Shown one piece after another: positions 6,256 to 14,445 of a stretch of DNA of 32,019 bases. The notes below the pieces were generated by a model. That model saw only the letters and a program-made list of their open reading frames with translations. It did no database searches and was not told the DNA's origin. The stretch is from Actinobacteria bacterium OK074. GTDB taxonomy: Bacteria > Actinomycetota > Actinomycetes > Streptomycetales > Streptomycetaceae. The stretch covers positions 1 through 32,019 of the forward strand of contig LJCV01000005.1 in the NCBI GenBank assembly GCA_001298575.1, given 5' to 3'. The first letter of the stretch is position 1. Each line of letters begins with the position of its first letter. A program made the translations under genes and the position numbers.

Positions 6256-6716
6256 AGCCCCTCCCCGCATGGTGTGGGGCTACGACGGTACCGGGACTTG
6301 ATGACACAACAGGGGGCATATCCGTTCGTGCCCGCATCGACCGCCAGGTAAGGGACTGACTGCGCGACTGCCGTTTACCCTGGTCACGGCTCCGCAACGG
6401 TTCCAAGGCCGGAAAACGGGCTCGAAAACACCGTTTCCACAGGTCAGGCCTAGTACCAAGTACCAACTAGGAAGGTGAACCGGGGCGGAGCCCCCAGAAG
6501 TGGGGGCAAGGGGCGCAGCCCCAGGGGACGGGACGGGTAAGGGTGGCGGGGGCGAAGAAAAGCCCCGATCACGCCACAACGGAGTGGCCAGCCACCCAAC
6601 TGCGCCACCCCGGCCAAACACCCCCACCCCACCCCCGCCCTACCGTTGACCCGGAACAACCCCCCGCATCACCCCCCCCCAAACCCCGTAGGGACCCATC
6701 TCGGAAGGGCCAGCAC
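6256..6716. other. Intergenic stretch with GC-rich hairpins
   Basis: No gene is supported. CCTAGT (6449-6454) and ACTAGG (6466-6471) form an inverted repeat around a tandem GTACCAA pair, and its CCAACTAG core also occurs in the palindrome at 1505-1516. A cluster of hairpins follows, the clearest being GCCCCCA (6490-6496) pairing with TGGGGGC (6501-6507) around GAAG, beside GGGGCGGAGCCCC and GGGGCGCAGCCCC. Such GGGGC-NNN-GCCCC blocks are a common dispersed Streptomyces motif. The promoter for the aldehyde dehydrogenase should be here, but I cannot place it. Confidence 0.45.
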
Positions 6717-8177
6717 ATGCCGATCGAACCCGCGGTCACCCCCACCCCCTTCTGGCTGGCCGGCCGGCAGGCCACCGGTGAGGGCGTCCTCGACGTCACC
6801 TCCCCCTGGGACGGCCGCCCCGTCGGCACCGTGAGCCTCCCGACCGACGCCCAGATCGAGGAGGCGATCGCCGCGGCCCACGCCGTCCGCGAGGACTTCG
6901 CCGCCACCCCCGCCCACGTCCGCGCCACCGCGCTGGACCACGTCAGCCGCCGCCTCGCCGACCGCACGGAGGAGATCGCACAGCTCATCTCCGCCGAGAA
7001 CGGCAAGCCGCTCAAGTGGGCCCGCGGCGAGGTCGGCCGGGCCGTCTCCGTGTTCCGGTTCGCCGCCGAGGAGGCCCGCCGGTTCAACGCGGGCGAGGCC
7101 CAGCGCCTCGACACCGACGCCGGCGGCCAGGGCCGCCTCGCCCTCACCCGCCGCTTCCCCAAGGGCGTCGTCCTCGGCATCGCGCCCTTCAACTTCCCGC
7201 TCAACCTCTGCGCCCACAAGATCGCCCCCGCAATCGCCGCCGGCGCGCCCATCATCCTCAAGCCGGCCCCGGCCACCCCCCTCTCCGGCCTGGTCATCGG
7301 CGAACTCCTCGCCGAGACCGACCTCCCCGCCGGTTCGTGGAGCATCCTCCCGGTGCCCAACGACCGCATGCCCGCCCTCGTCCAGGACGAGCGCCTCCCG
7401 GTGATCTCCTTCACCGGCTCCGACAAGGTCGGCTACGCCATCATGGACAGCGTCCCGCGCAAGCACTGCACGCTGGAGCTGGGCGGCAACGGCGCCGCCG
7501 TCGTCCTCGCCGACTACGCGTCCGACGCCGACCTCGACTGGGCCGCCACCCGCATCGCCACCTTCTCCAACTACCAGGGCGGCCAGTCCTGCATCTCCGT
7601 GCAGCGGGTCGTCGTCGACGCGTCCGTCCACGACCGGCTGCTGCCGCGCATCGTCGCCGCCGTCGAGGCCCAGGTCACCGGCGACCCCTCCGACGACAAG
7701 ACCGACGTCGGCCCGCTGGTCAGCGAGGACGCCGCCAAGCGCGTCGAGGCATGGGTCCAGGAGGCCGTCGCGGCCGGGGCGAACCTGCGCACCGGCGGTA
7801 CGCGCGACGGCGCCTCGTACGCGCCGACCGTCCTCACCGACGTGCCCGCCGACGTCACGATCTCCTGCGAGGAGGTCTTCGGCCCCGTCCTGACCGTGAC
7901 CGAGGTGGACGGCGAGGCCGCCGCCTTCGCGGCCGTCAACGACTCCAAGTACGGCCTCCAGGCAGGGGTGTTCACGCACGACCTGCAGACCGCGTTCCGC
8001 GCGCACCGGGCGCTGGAGGTCGGCGGCGTGATCATCGGCGACGTGCCCTCCTACCGCGCCGACCAGATGCCGTACGGCGGCGCGAAGCGGTCGGGCGTCG
8101 GCCGTGAGGGCGTGAGGTTCGCGATGGACGACTACACGTACGAGCGGGTGCTCGTCCTGACGGGGATCGACCTCTGA
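6717..8177 (+). CDS. Aldehyde dehydrogenase family protein
   Basis: A 486-residue NAD(P)-dependent aldehyde dehydrogenase, normal length for the superfamily. Visible landmarks are APFNFPLNLCAHKIAPAIAAG (cofactor and substrate channel), FTGSDKVG (Rossmann region), the general base Glu254 in LELGGNG and the nucleophile Cys292 in GGQSCISVQR, then EEVFGPV and the C-terminal PYGGAKRSGVGREG. It oxidises an aldehyde to the acid or acyl product in the cytoplasm, and the specific aldehyde cannot be read from sequence. I start it at ATG 6717, with GGAAGGG seven bases upstream. The frame is open for 58 more codons upstream, but that peptide is Pro-rich and implausible. It stands alone and ends at the shared hairpin at 8268-8303. 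No link to sugar metabolism is evident. Confidence 0.9.
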   Translation: MPIEPAVTPTPFWLAGRQATGEGVLDVTSPWDGRPVGTVSLPTDAQIEEAIAAAHAVREDFAATPAHVRATALDHVSRRLADRTEEIAQLISAENGKPLKWARGEVGRAVSVFRFAAEEARRFNAGEAQRLDTDAGGQGRLALTRRFPKGVVLGIAPFNFPLNLCAHKIAPAIAAGAPIILKPAPATPLSGLVIGELLAETDLPAGSWSILPVPNDRMPALVQDERLPVISFTGSDKVGYAIMDSVPRKHCTLELGGNGAAVVLADYASDADLDWAATRIATFSNYQGGQSCISVQRVVVDASVHDRLLPRIVAAVEAQVTGDPSDDKTDVGPLVSEDAAKRVEAWVQEAVAAGANLRTGGTRDGASYAPTVLTDVPADVTISCEEVFGPVLTVTEVDGEAAAFAAVNDSKYGLQAGVFTHDLQTAFRAHRALEVGGVIIGDVPSYRADQMPYGGAKRSGVGREGVRFAMDDYTYERVLVLTGIDL

Positions 8178-8234
8178 GCACCTTCCGCCGTTCTGAAAAT
8201 GTGCCCCAGTCCGGGACCCGCACCCTCTAGCTAG

Positions 8235-8249
8235 TGACAATCATTTTCA
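8235..8249. promoter_or_regulatory. Zur/Fur-like 7-1-7 palindrome in a convergent intergenic region
   Basis: TGACAAT-C-ATTTTCA is a 7-1-7 inverted repeat with one mismatch and closely resembles actinobacterial Zur boxes of the TGAAAAT-N-ATTTTCA type. Both neighbouring genes end here, so it does not lie ahead of a recognised gene. It may be a chance or relic site, or belong to an unannotated transcript. Confidence 0.35.
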
Positions 8250-8267
8250 GATAAGCTGCCCGAAGAA

Positions 8268-8303
8268 GGGGCCCGGCACCGATGCCTTCCGGTGCCGGGC
8301 CCC
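8268..8303. terminator. Strong bidirectional hairpin terminator
   Basis: GGGGCCCGGCACCG (8268-8281) pairs perfectly with CGGTGCCGGGCCCC (8290-8303) around an 8-base loop. It lies between the convergent aldehyde dehydrogenase and GH3 genes and can stop transcription from both sides. Confidence 0.8.
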
Positions 8304-8336
8304 TCCCTCATCTCTGCCTGCCGGACAACCCGTCCC

Positions 8337-11240
8337 TCAACCGGTGAAGCCGACCCGCGCCAGCCGCAGGGAGCCGCGCAGCCTGATGCGCACGTCGTGC
8401 ACGCCCCGTAGGTCCGGTACGTCGGCGGCGACCGCGGCCGTCACGGTCGTGTAGTCGTACGGGCCCGCCGTCCCGCCCGCTGTCAGCGAGGCCACCAACT
8501 CGCCTCCCGCCAGGGCGACTTCCACCACGCCCTGGCCCGCGACCTCCGCCGTCACGCCCGTCGTCGCACCCTTCGGGCCGAAGTCGCAGGCGTGGAAGAC
8601 CAGTTCGCCCTCGCCGCCCCCGGCCGCCGTCACCGCGTCGCCCGACACCTTCGTGCGGTCCACGATCTCCGTGCCGCGCTGCTCGTCGAAGTCGGCCGCC
8701 GCCAGGCCGAGTTCGCGCACCGGGCGCGGGCCCGCCGCCTCCCCGGCCGGCTCGACCGTCGTCCGCAGCCGGACGTCCTCGCTCGACGCCCCCGCCAGCA
8801 GCTCGTACGCGCCCGGCTCGATCCGCGCCCGGCCGTGCGCCACGTCCCAGAACTCGAAGGTGGACAGGGGGAGTTCGAAGGAGAGCGCCGCCGTCTCCCC
8901 GGGCTCCAGACGCACCCTCCGGTACCCGGCCAGCTCCCGGCGCGGGCGCGGCAGCGATGCCCCGGCCGCGCGGACGTACAGCTGGGCCACCTCGTCCCCG
9001 GGCCGGTCGCCCGTGTTCGTCACCGTGAACGCGACCGTCAACCCGCCCTCGTCCAGGGTTGTTTCGAGGCTGTCGTACGCGAACGACGTGTACGACAGGC
9101 CGTGGCCGAACGGGTACAGCGGGGTGCCCTCGAAGTACAGATACGTCTGGCGGCTGCCGATGACGTCGTAGTCGAGCAGGTCCGGCAGGTCGGCGTCGGC
9201 GGAGTACCAGGTCTGCGGCAGCCGGCCCGCGGGGGAGACGTCGCCGGACAGGACGGCGGCCAGCGCCGTGCCCGCCGCCTGGCCGCCGTGCGCGGTCCAG
9301 ACGACCGCCGGGAGGTCCGCCGGGTCGACCGCGTACGGGTACGCCGAGACCAGGACCAGCGCGGTGTGCGGGTTCGCGGCGCGGGCCGCGCGCAGCAGGC
9401 GTCGCTGGTGCGGGGGCAGGGCCAGCGTCGTACGGTCCTCGGTCTCGCGGCCGGTGAGGTGCGGGTCGTTGCCCGCGAAGACGAGGACCACGTCCGCCTC
9501 GGCGGCGGCGCGGGCCACGGCCTCCTCGCCGCGCTCGGCCACCTCCAGGACGAAGACCGCCGGGGTGTCCGTACCGGTCGTACCGGTCGCGCCGTCCGTG
9601 TCGTTCGCGGCGGCAACCTTCACGCCGTCGGCGGCGACCGTGACGTAGCGACCCGTGCCGAGGTGCTTGAGGAGGTGGCCGTCGTCGTGCGGTTCGAGCC
9701 GGAACGTCTCCTGGACGACCCAGCCGCCGGGCTGGTCGGCGGAGGCGCGCACGTAGCCGTCGTCGGCGACCGAGAGGTAACGGCCGTCCGGCGCACGGAA
9801 GGTGAGGACGTCGTCGCCCCAGTCGATCAGCGCGAGTTCGCTGCCCTCGGCGGCCGTGTCCGCGTCGGCGGTCAGCGGCGGCAGGTCGGTGCGGCCCGCG
9901 AGCAGCGCCGGGTCGAGGGCACCCTCGGCACCGCGCACCTCGTCGGCGGCGTCAACTTCCGCCACGCGCAGGTAGGTTCCGGCTCTCGTGCGCAGCCGGA
10001 CCCGGTCCACGCCCTCGGCGAAGTCCACGTTGTCCGCGCCGAACCGCTCGTACAGGCCCTCCAGCGGCGTCGACCGGTGGATCAACGTGCCGCTGTACCA
10101 GTCGAGTTTGCACTCGTCCGCCAACAGGCCGACGGCCGCGACCTGTACGCCCTCCGAGAGCGGCAACAGGCCGTCGTTCTTCAGCAGGACGACCGCCTGT
10201 TGTGCCGACTCCCGTGCCAGCGCCCGGTGTTCGGGGGTGTCGAACTCCGCCGTCCCCGCGTGCGGGTCGAGTTCGGGGTCGAACTCGCCGAGCCGGAAGC
10301 GGACCGACAGCTGGCGGCGGACCGCCGCGTCGATGTCCTCCTCGCTCAACAGGCCCTGCTTCAGGGCACCTTGGAGCCGTTCGACGATCTTCGCGTGGTC
10401 CGTGCCGTGGTCGGTGAAACTGTCGACGCCCGCCTTCACCGCGGCGGCCGTCGCCTCCTCGTGGGTGTCGAAGTAGTGCTCGGAGTCGACCAGGTTGGAG
10501 GGCGCGCCCGCGTCCGAGCAGACCAGCAACTCCTGGTCGGTCCAGCCGCGCAGGTGCTCGTTGAGATACGGCGAGACGTGGTTGGGGCGGCCGTTGACCA
10601 GGTTGTACGCCGGCATCACCCCGGCCACCGCGCCCGCCGCCACCGCCGGGCGGAAGGCCCGCAGGTCGTACTCGTGCAGCACCCGCGGCCGTACCGAGGA
10701 CGACGTGACGTCCCGGCCCGTCTCGTTGTTGTGCGCCAGCCAGTGCTTGAGGACCGGCGCCGTCCGCCAGTAGACGGGGTGGTCGCCGCGCAGGCCGCGG
10801 GTGTAGGCGGTGGCGATTGCGGAGGTCAGGAACGGGTCCTCGGAGTAGCCCTCCTCGTTGCGGCCCCACAGCGGGTGGCGCAGCAGATTCACCGTGGGGG
10901 CCCAGACGTTGAGGCCGACACGGTCGTCGCGGGCGCGCATCGCGCGGACCTCCTTCGACACCGCCTCGCCCACCCGGCGCACCAGTTCGTCGTTCCAGGT
11001 CGCGCCGAGCCCGACCGCCTGCGGGAACACCGTCGCCGGGCCCATCCAGGCCACGCCGTGCAGCGCCTCCTGGCCGGTGCGGAACTCGGCGACGCCGAGG
11101 CGCTCGACCGCGGGCACGTACTGGTGCAGGAAGGTGACGCGTTCGTCGGGGGTGAGCCGCGACAGCAGATCGTCGACGCGCTTCGCGAGGGGCAGGCGCG
11201 GATCGCGGAACGGCGGCGTGGGCGGCGTGGGTGCGGTCAC
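8337..11240 (-). CDS. GH3-family beta-glucosidase/beta-xylosidase with fascin-like insert
   Basis: A 967-residue glycoside hydrolase family 3 enzyme without a signal peptide, so probably cytoplasmic. The (beta/alpha)8 domain covers about residues 30-335 and holds the nucleophile Asp243 in LLVCSDAGAPSNL. The second alpha/beta domain is split by an insert (about 410-545) with fascin/beta-trefoil-like repeats, RAGTYLRVAEVD, PDGRYLSVADDG and GTGRYVTVAADG, where many GH3 enzymes carry a PA14 domain. GRETEDRTTLALP follows and probably holds the acid/base Glu. A fibronectin-III-like domain (LTVAFTVTNTGDRPGDEVAQ) comes next, then a C-terminal CBM6-like segment. In this locus it would trim the glucan backbone of imported oligosaccharides. 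The GTG start has AAGGGA upstream. It diverges from the binding-protein gene across LacI-type operators. Confidence 0.88.
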   Translation of the reverse strand: MTAPTPPTPPFRDPRLPLAKRVDDLLSRLTPDERVTFLHQYVPAVERLGVAEFRTGQEALHGVAWMGPATVFPQAVGLGATWNDELVRRVGEAVSKEVRAMRARDDRVGLNVWAPTVNLLRHPLWGRNEEGYSEDPFLTSAIATAYTRGLRGDHPVYWRTAPVLKHWLAHNNETGRDVTSSSVRPRVLHEYDLRAFRPAVAAGAVAGVMPAYNLVNGRPNHVSPYLNEHLRGWTDQELLVCSDAGAPSNLVDSEHYFDTHEEATAAAVKAGVDSFTDHGTDHAKIVERLQGALKQGLLSEEDIDAAVRRQLSVRFRLGEFDPELDPHAGTAEFDTPEHRALARESAQQAVVLLKNDGLLPLSEGVQVAAVGLLADECKLDWYSGTLIHRSTPLEGLYERFGADNVDFAEGVDRVRLRTRAGTYLRVAEVDAADEVRGAEGALDPALLAGRTDLPPLTADADTAAEGSELALIDWGDDVLTFRAPDGRYLSVADDGYVRASADQPGGWVVQETFRLEPHDDGHLLKHLGTGRYVTVAADGVKVAAANDTDGATGTTGTDTPAVFVLEVAERGEEAVARAAAEADVVLVFAGNDPHLTGRETEDRTTLALPPHQRRLLRAARAANPHTALVLVSAYPYAVDPADLPAVVWTAHGGQAAGTALAAVLSGDVSPAGRLPQTWYSADADLPDLLDYDVIGSRQTYLYFEGTPLYPFGHGLSYTSFAYDSLETTLDEGGLTVAFTVTNTGDRPGDEVAQLYVRAAGASLPRPRRELAGYRRVRLEPGETAALSFELPLSTFEFWDVAHGRARIEPGAYELLAGASSEDVRLRTTVEPAGEAAGPRPVRELGLAAADFDEQRGTEIVDRTKVSGDAVTAAGGGEGELVFHACDFGPKGATTGVTAEVAGQGVVEVALAGGELVASLTAGGTAGPYDYTTVTAAVAADVPDLRGVHDVRIRLRGSLRLARVGFTG

Positions 11241-11340
11241 GTGGGGTCCCTTGGTGATGGAGCGGGATGCGTTGGGGGAAGCGGGAGTTGACGATCACAT
11301 CGGATGTACTCGGATACGCGGGTCGATCGACGAACCACTT

Positions 11341-11354
11341 TCGAAGCGCTTCGA
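11341..11354. promoter_or_regulatory. LacI-family operator, GH3 side
   Basis: TCGAAGCGCTTCGA, a perfect 14-base palindrome about 100 bases upstream of the GH3 start. The central CG with flanking inverted arms is typical of LacI/GalR-family operators. The same sequence recurs at 11523 and ahead of lacI at 26388. Confidence 0.75.
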
Positions 11355-11522
11355 TGCTCATTCGACCGCCCACCAGGTGTCAAGTCACCCAGCCGCAACA
11401 ACTCCGTTTCCTCACCGTGATTTCGGGCCCTGGGGGAGTGTGGTCCAGTCCTCCACACCTCGGAGGAATCTTGGAATCGACCCTTGTGCACCCTTGGGCG
11501 TTCACTTAACCTCACAGCAACA

Positions 11523-11536
11523 TCGAAGCGCTTCGA
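11523..11536. promoter_or_regulatory. LacI-family operator, binding-protein side
   Basis: TCGAAGCGCTTCGA, identical to the site at 11341-11354. It lies just downstream of a plausible -10 (TAACCT 11507-11512), a position where repressor would block initiation of the transporter operon. Confidence 0.75.
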
Positions 11537-11662
11537 CAACGGAGGGAACGCTTCGCGTGCTCACACCCCTCCGATGTCCACCGCCTGCCAGTACCACCCA
11601 AGACACCGCAGCCGACGGCCCACCCGCCAGGTGTCCCAGGTGCGCCATGAAGGGTTGACGCA

Positions 11663-13336
11663 ATGACGCCGAAAGCCGCCCCCTCCGCTCCCAGTCGGAG
11701 AAGCTTCCTCGCCTCCACCGCGGTCGTCGCCGCGGCCGTCGGCGGCGGACTCCCGCTGCTGTCCGCCTGCGGCAGCCAGGCCGGCAACAAGGAGGGCGCC
11801 ACGTCCGGGAAGGCCGCGCAGAAACTCCTTCCGGCGTACGTGGCCTCCAGCGTGGTGACGCCGGACATCCCGGCGAAGAACGGGTCGGCGGCCGGGTTCA
11901 CCACCGCCATCGCCACGGCGGACCTGAAGACGTCGGTGGCGAAGAAGCTGGGCAGCGGCGGCAAGCTGACGGTCATGGCCCCGCTGTGGGGCACCCCGCC
12001 GGACAACGGCAACGCGTACTACCAGGCCATGAACAAGGCCATCGGGGTGGACGTCACCTGGCAGAACCAGGACGGCAACACCTACGACGAGAAGCTCGGC
12101 GCGGTGCTCGCCTCCAGCGACATCCCGGACGTCGTGGTCGTCCCCGGCTGGAACCTGAACGGCAAGATACCCGGCGCCATCAACGCCAAGTTCGCCGACC
12201 TCGGCCCCTACTTGTCCGGCGACAAGGTCAAGGACTACCCCAACCTCGCCGCCGTACCCACCGACGCCTGGCAACGCGCCATCTTCGGCGGCCAGTTGAG
12301 GGCCATCCCGCAGCCTGCCTCGTACGTCAACAACATCGCGCCCTTCTACCGCAAGGACATCTTCGACAAGAAGGGCTACCAAGTCCCCACCACCCCCGAC
12401 GAGTTGCTGTCGTGGGCCAAGGACGCCACCGCCGCCAAGAGCAAGGTGTGGGCCTGCGACGACCTGAAGTGGACCGCCTGGAACATCTTCGGCGTGCTGG
12501 GCAACAGCGACAAAGCGCTGTGGTGGAACCTCCAGAACGGCAAGATGGTCAACCGCGTCGAGACCGATGAATATCTCGAAGCCCTGGAGTGGACCCGCAA
12601 GTTGTACGCCGCCGGTGTCGTCCACCCGGACGCCGTCGCGGTCCAGGGTGACGCCTCCACCCGCTTCACCGCGGGACAGACCCTGGTCTACAACGGGGAC
12701 TTGTCCGGCTGGTACGGCCTGACCGCCGAACAGCACACCAAGAACGCCGACTTCGAGATGGGTGCCTTCGACATCTTCGGCCCGACCGGCGGCGACCCCA
12801 AGCTCTGGGCGGTCCAGCCCGCGAACATCTTCACCTTCATCAGCAAGCGGGCGTCGAAGCAGCAGATCAAGGACCTGCTCGCCATCGCCGACTTCTGCGC
12901 CTCGCCCTACGGCACCAGCGAGCACATGCTCACCCAGTACGGAGTCGAGGGCACCGACTACACGATGAAGAACAACCTGCCCGTCCGGACCGAAAAGGGC
13001 ACCAACGACGTCAACGGCGCCTTCGACTACACCGGCGACCCGGCCCCGTTCATCGCCTACCCCGACCTGCCCGACATCACCCGCCAGATGGTCGAGTGGC
13101 AGCAGCGCATGGGCGCCTTCACCAAGAAGTCCTCCTTCTACGGCCTCACCGTCACCGAACCCAACCGGTGGACCAACCTCGCCGACGACTTCGAGCAGTT
13201 GGAGGACGACGTCGTCCGCGGCCGCAAGAAGATCAGCGACATGCAGAGCGCGGTGTCCGACTGGAAGAAGAAGGGCGGCGACGACCTGCGGGACTGGTAC
13301 AAGAAGCTGCTCGACGACAACGGCACGGCGAACTGA
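11663..13336 (+). CDS. ABC sugar transporter substrate-binding lipoprotein (LplA-like)
   Basis: A 557-residue extracellular solute-binding protein. The N-terminus has a twin-arginine signal (SRRSFLAS, Arg12-Arg13), a hydrophobic core and a lipobox LLSAC with Cys36, so it should be exported by Tat and lipid-anchored. The body has the binding-protein pattern of the large LplA-type group, for example KLTVMAPLWGTPPDN, a Trp-rich central part (DDLKWTAWNIFG, SDKALWWNLQNGK) and FTAGQTLVYNGDLSGWYGL. It is longer than typical 420-residue sugar-binding proteins, as expected for the LplA group and for longer oligosaccharides. The start ATG has GAAGGG eight bases upstream. It is the first gene of the import and hydrolase operon. 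Xyloglucan oligosaccharide as ligand is inferred from the neighbours. Confidence 0.88.
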   Translation: MTPKAAPSAPSRRSFLASTAVVAAAVGGGLPLLSACGSQAGNKEGATSGKAAQKLLPAYVASSVVTPDIPAKNGSAAGFTTAIATADLKTSVAKKLGSGGKLTVMAPLWGTPPDNGNAYYQAMNKAIGVDVTWQNQDGNTYDEKLGAVLASSDIPDVVVVPGWNLNGKIPGAINAKFADLGPYLSGDKVKDYPNLAAVPTDAWQRAIFGGQLRAIPQPASYVNNIAPFYRKDIFDKKGYQVPTTPDELLSWAKDATAAKSKVWACDDLKWTAWNIFGVLGNSDKALWWNLQNGKMVNRVETDEYLEALEWTRKLYAAGVVHPDAVAVQGDASTRFTAGQTLVYNGDLSGWYGLTAEQHTKNADFEMGAFDIFGPTGGDPKLWAVQPANIFTFISKRASKQQIKDLLAIADFCASPYGTSEHMLTQYGVEGTDYTMKNNLPVRTEKGTNDVNGAFDYTGDPAPFIAYPDLPDITRQMVEWQQRMGAFTKKSSFYGLTVTEPNRWTNLADDFEQLEDDVVRGRKKISDMQSAVSDWKKKGGDDLRDWYKKLLDDNGTAN

Positions 13337-13362
13337 CCCAGGGCCGAGGCAAGGAGAAGGCC

Positions 13363-14445
13363 GTGTCCCACAGCACGGTGCCTCGGAGCAGGGCCGAGGC
13401 GAAGACCCCCCGGATTCCCAGGAAACCCGGGTCGAAGAAGGCGTCGGCGGCCAAGGGCGGCACCGACGGCGGTGCGGGCGATGGCGGTTCCGCAGGGCGG
13501 AGCCGGAACGACGGCAGGCTGAGCCTGCGCATCCGGTTCAGACGCGACCGCACGCTGATCCTGATGTGCCTGCCCGCGGTTCTGCTGCTGCTCGTCTTCA
13601 ACTACATCCCGATCCTCGGGAACATCGTCGCCTTCGAGGACTACGACCCCTACCTCAGCGACAACGGCTTCGTCGCCATGCTGGAGAGCCCCTGGGTCGG
13701 CTTCGAGAACTTCCAGCAGATCTTCCAGGACTCGGCGTTCTGGCACGCGGTGCAGAACACATTCGTGCTGTTCACCCTGCAACTCGTGCTGTTCTTCCCG
13801 ATCCCGGTCCTGCTCGCGCTGCTCATCAACAGCGTGGTCAGGCCCCGGGTGCGGGCGGTCGCCCAGGCCATCATGTACCTGCCGCACTTCTTCTCCTGGG
13901 TGCTCGTCGTCACCGTCTTCCAGCAGGTCTTCGGCGGCGCCGGCATCATCGCGCAGACCCTGCGCCAGCACGGCCACTCCGGCGGCTTCGACCTCATGAC
14001 CGACCCGGCCGTCTTCAAGTACCTGGTCACCGCGCAGATGGTCTGGAAGGACGCGGGCTGGGGCATCATCGTCTTCCTCGCCGCGCTCGCCGCCGTACCC
14101 AACGACCTGTACGAGGCCGCGGCGATGGACGGCGCCGGACGCTGGCGCCGCATGTGGCACATCACGCTGCCCGCGCTGCGCCCCGTGATCGCCCTGCTGC
14201 TCGTGCTCCGCGTCGGCGACGCGCTGACCGTTGGCTTCGAGCAACTCCTGCTCCAGCGCGAGGCGGTGGGGCCGGGCGCCTCCGACGTCCTCGACACGTA
14301 CGTCTGGTGGAACGGCATCCGCAACCAGGACTTCAGCTACGCGGCTGCCGCCGGACTCATCAAGGGACTCGTCGGACTGACCCTCGTCCTCGTGGCGAAC
14401 AAGGTCGCCCATCTCATGGGCGAGCAGGGGGTGTACAAGAAGTGA
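13363..14445 (+). CDS. ABC sugar transporter permease, LplB-like
   Basis: A 360-residue inner-membrane permease. The family hallmark FNYIPILGNIVAFEDYDPY lies after the first membrane segment. The cytoplasmic EAA loop is EAAAMDGAGRWRRMWHITLP, and the C-terminal block reads LDTYVWWNGIRNQDFSYAAA then LVLVANKVAHLMGEQGVYKK, as in LplB proteins. An unusual charged, Gly/Lys-rich N-terminal tail of about 60 residues precedes the first membrane helix. The GTG start is six bases after AAGGAG and 26 bases after the binding-protein stop. It ends in a GTGA overlap with the second permease. No ATPase gene is present, and Streptomyces importers of this kind are generally served by the shared ATPase MsiK. 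Confidence 0.9.
   Translation: MSHSTVPRSRAEAKTPRIPRKPGSKKASAAKGGTDGGAGDGGSAGRSRNDGRLSLRIRFRRDRTLILMCLPAVLLLLVFNYIPILGNIVAFEDYDPYLSDNGFVAMLESPWVGFENFQQIFQDSAFWHAVQNTFVLFTLQLVLFFPIPVLLALLINSVVRPRVRAVAQAIMYLPHFFSWVLVVTVFQQVFGGAGIIAQTLRQHGHSGGFDLMTDPAVFKYLVTAQMVWKDAGWGIIVFLAALAAVPNDLYEAAAMDGAGRWRRMWHITLPALRPVIALLLVLRVGDALTVGFEQLLLQREAVGPGASDVLDTYVWWNGIRNQDFSYAAAAGLIKGLVGLTLVLVANKVAHLMGEQGVYKK

Larger units (their letters stand above)
11241..11662. promoter_or_regulatory. Divergent promoter region of the xyloglucan locus
   Basis: This 422-base gap has no gene. It carries two identical LacI-type operators (separate entries), one on each side. A fair promoter for the binding-protein operon is TTGTGC (11484-11489), a 17-base spacer and TAACCT (11507-11512). 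Its start point would fall just before the operator at 11523. On the minus strand TTGACA (11383-11378) lies upstream of the other operator and may be the -35 element for the GH3 gene, though its -10 is unclear. Confidence 0.5.

Noticed and set aside
1..6500. Complete integrative element with attachment sites
   Set aside because: No integrase, replication or transfer gene and no tRNA is visible, and no matching outer repeats could be found within the window.
6543..6716. 58-codon N-terminal extension of the aldehyde dehydrogenase
   Set aside because: Pro-rich with no resemblance to the family or a targeting signal. ATG 6717 follows a good ribosome-binding site and gives normal length.
8592..11291. 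899-codon open frame on the plus strand opposite the GH3 gene
   Set aside because: It is an antisense shadow of the GH3 gene: no domain, Arg/Val/Gly-rich composition typical of the opposite strand of high-GC coding DNA, and no ribosome-binding site.
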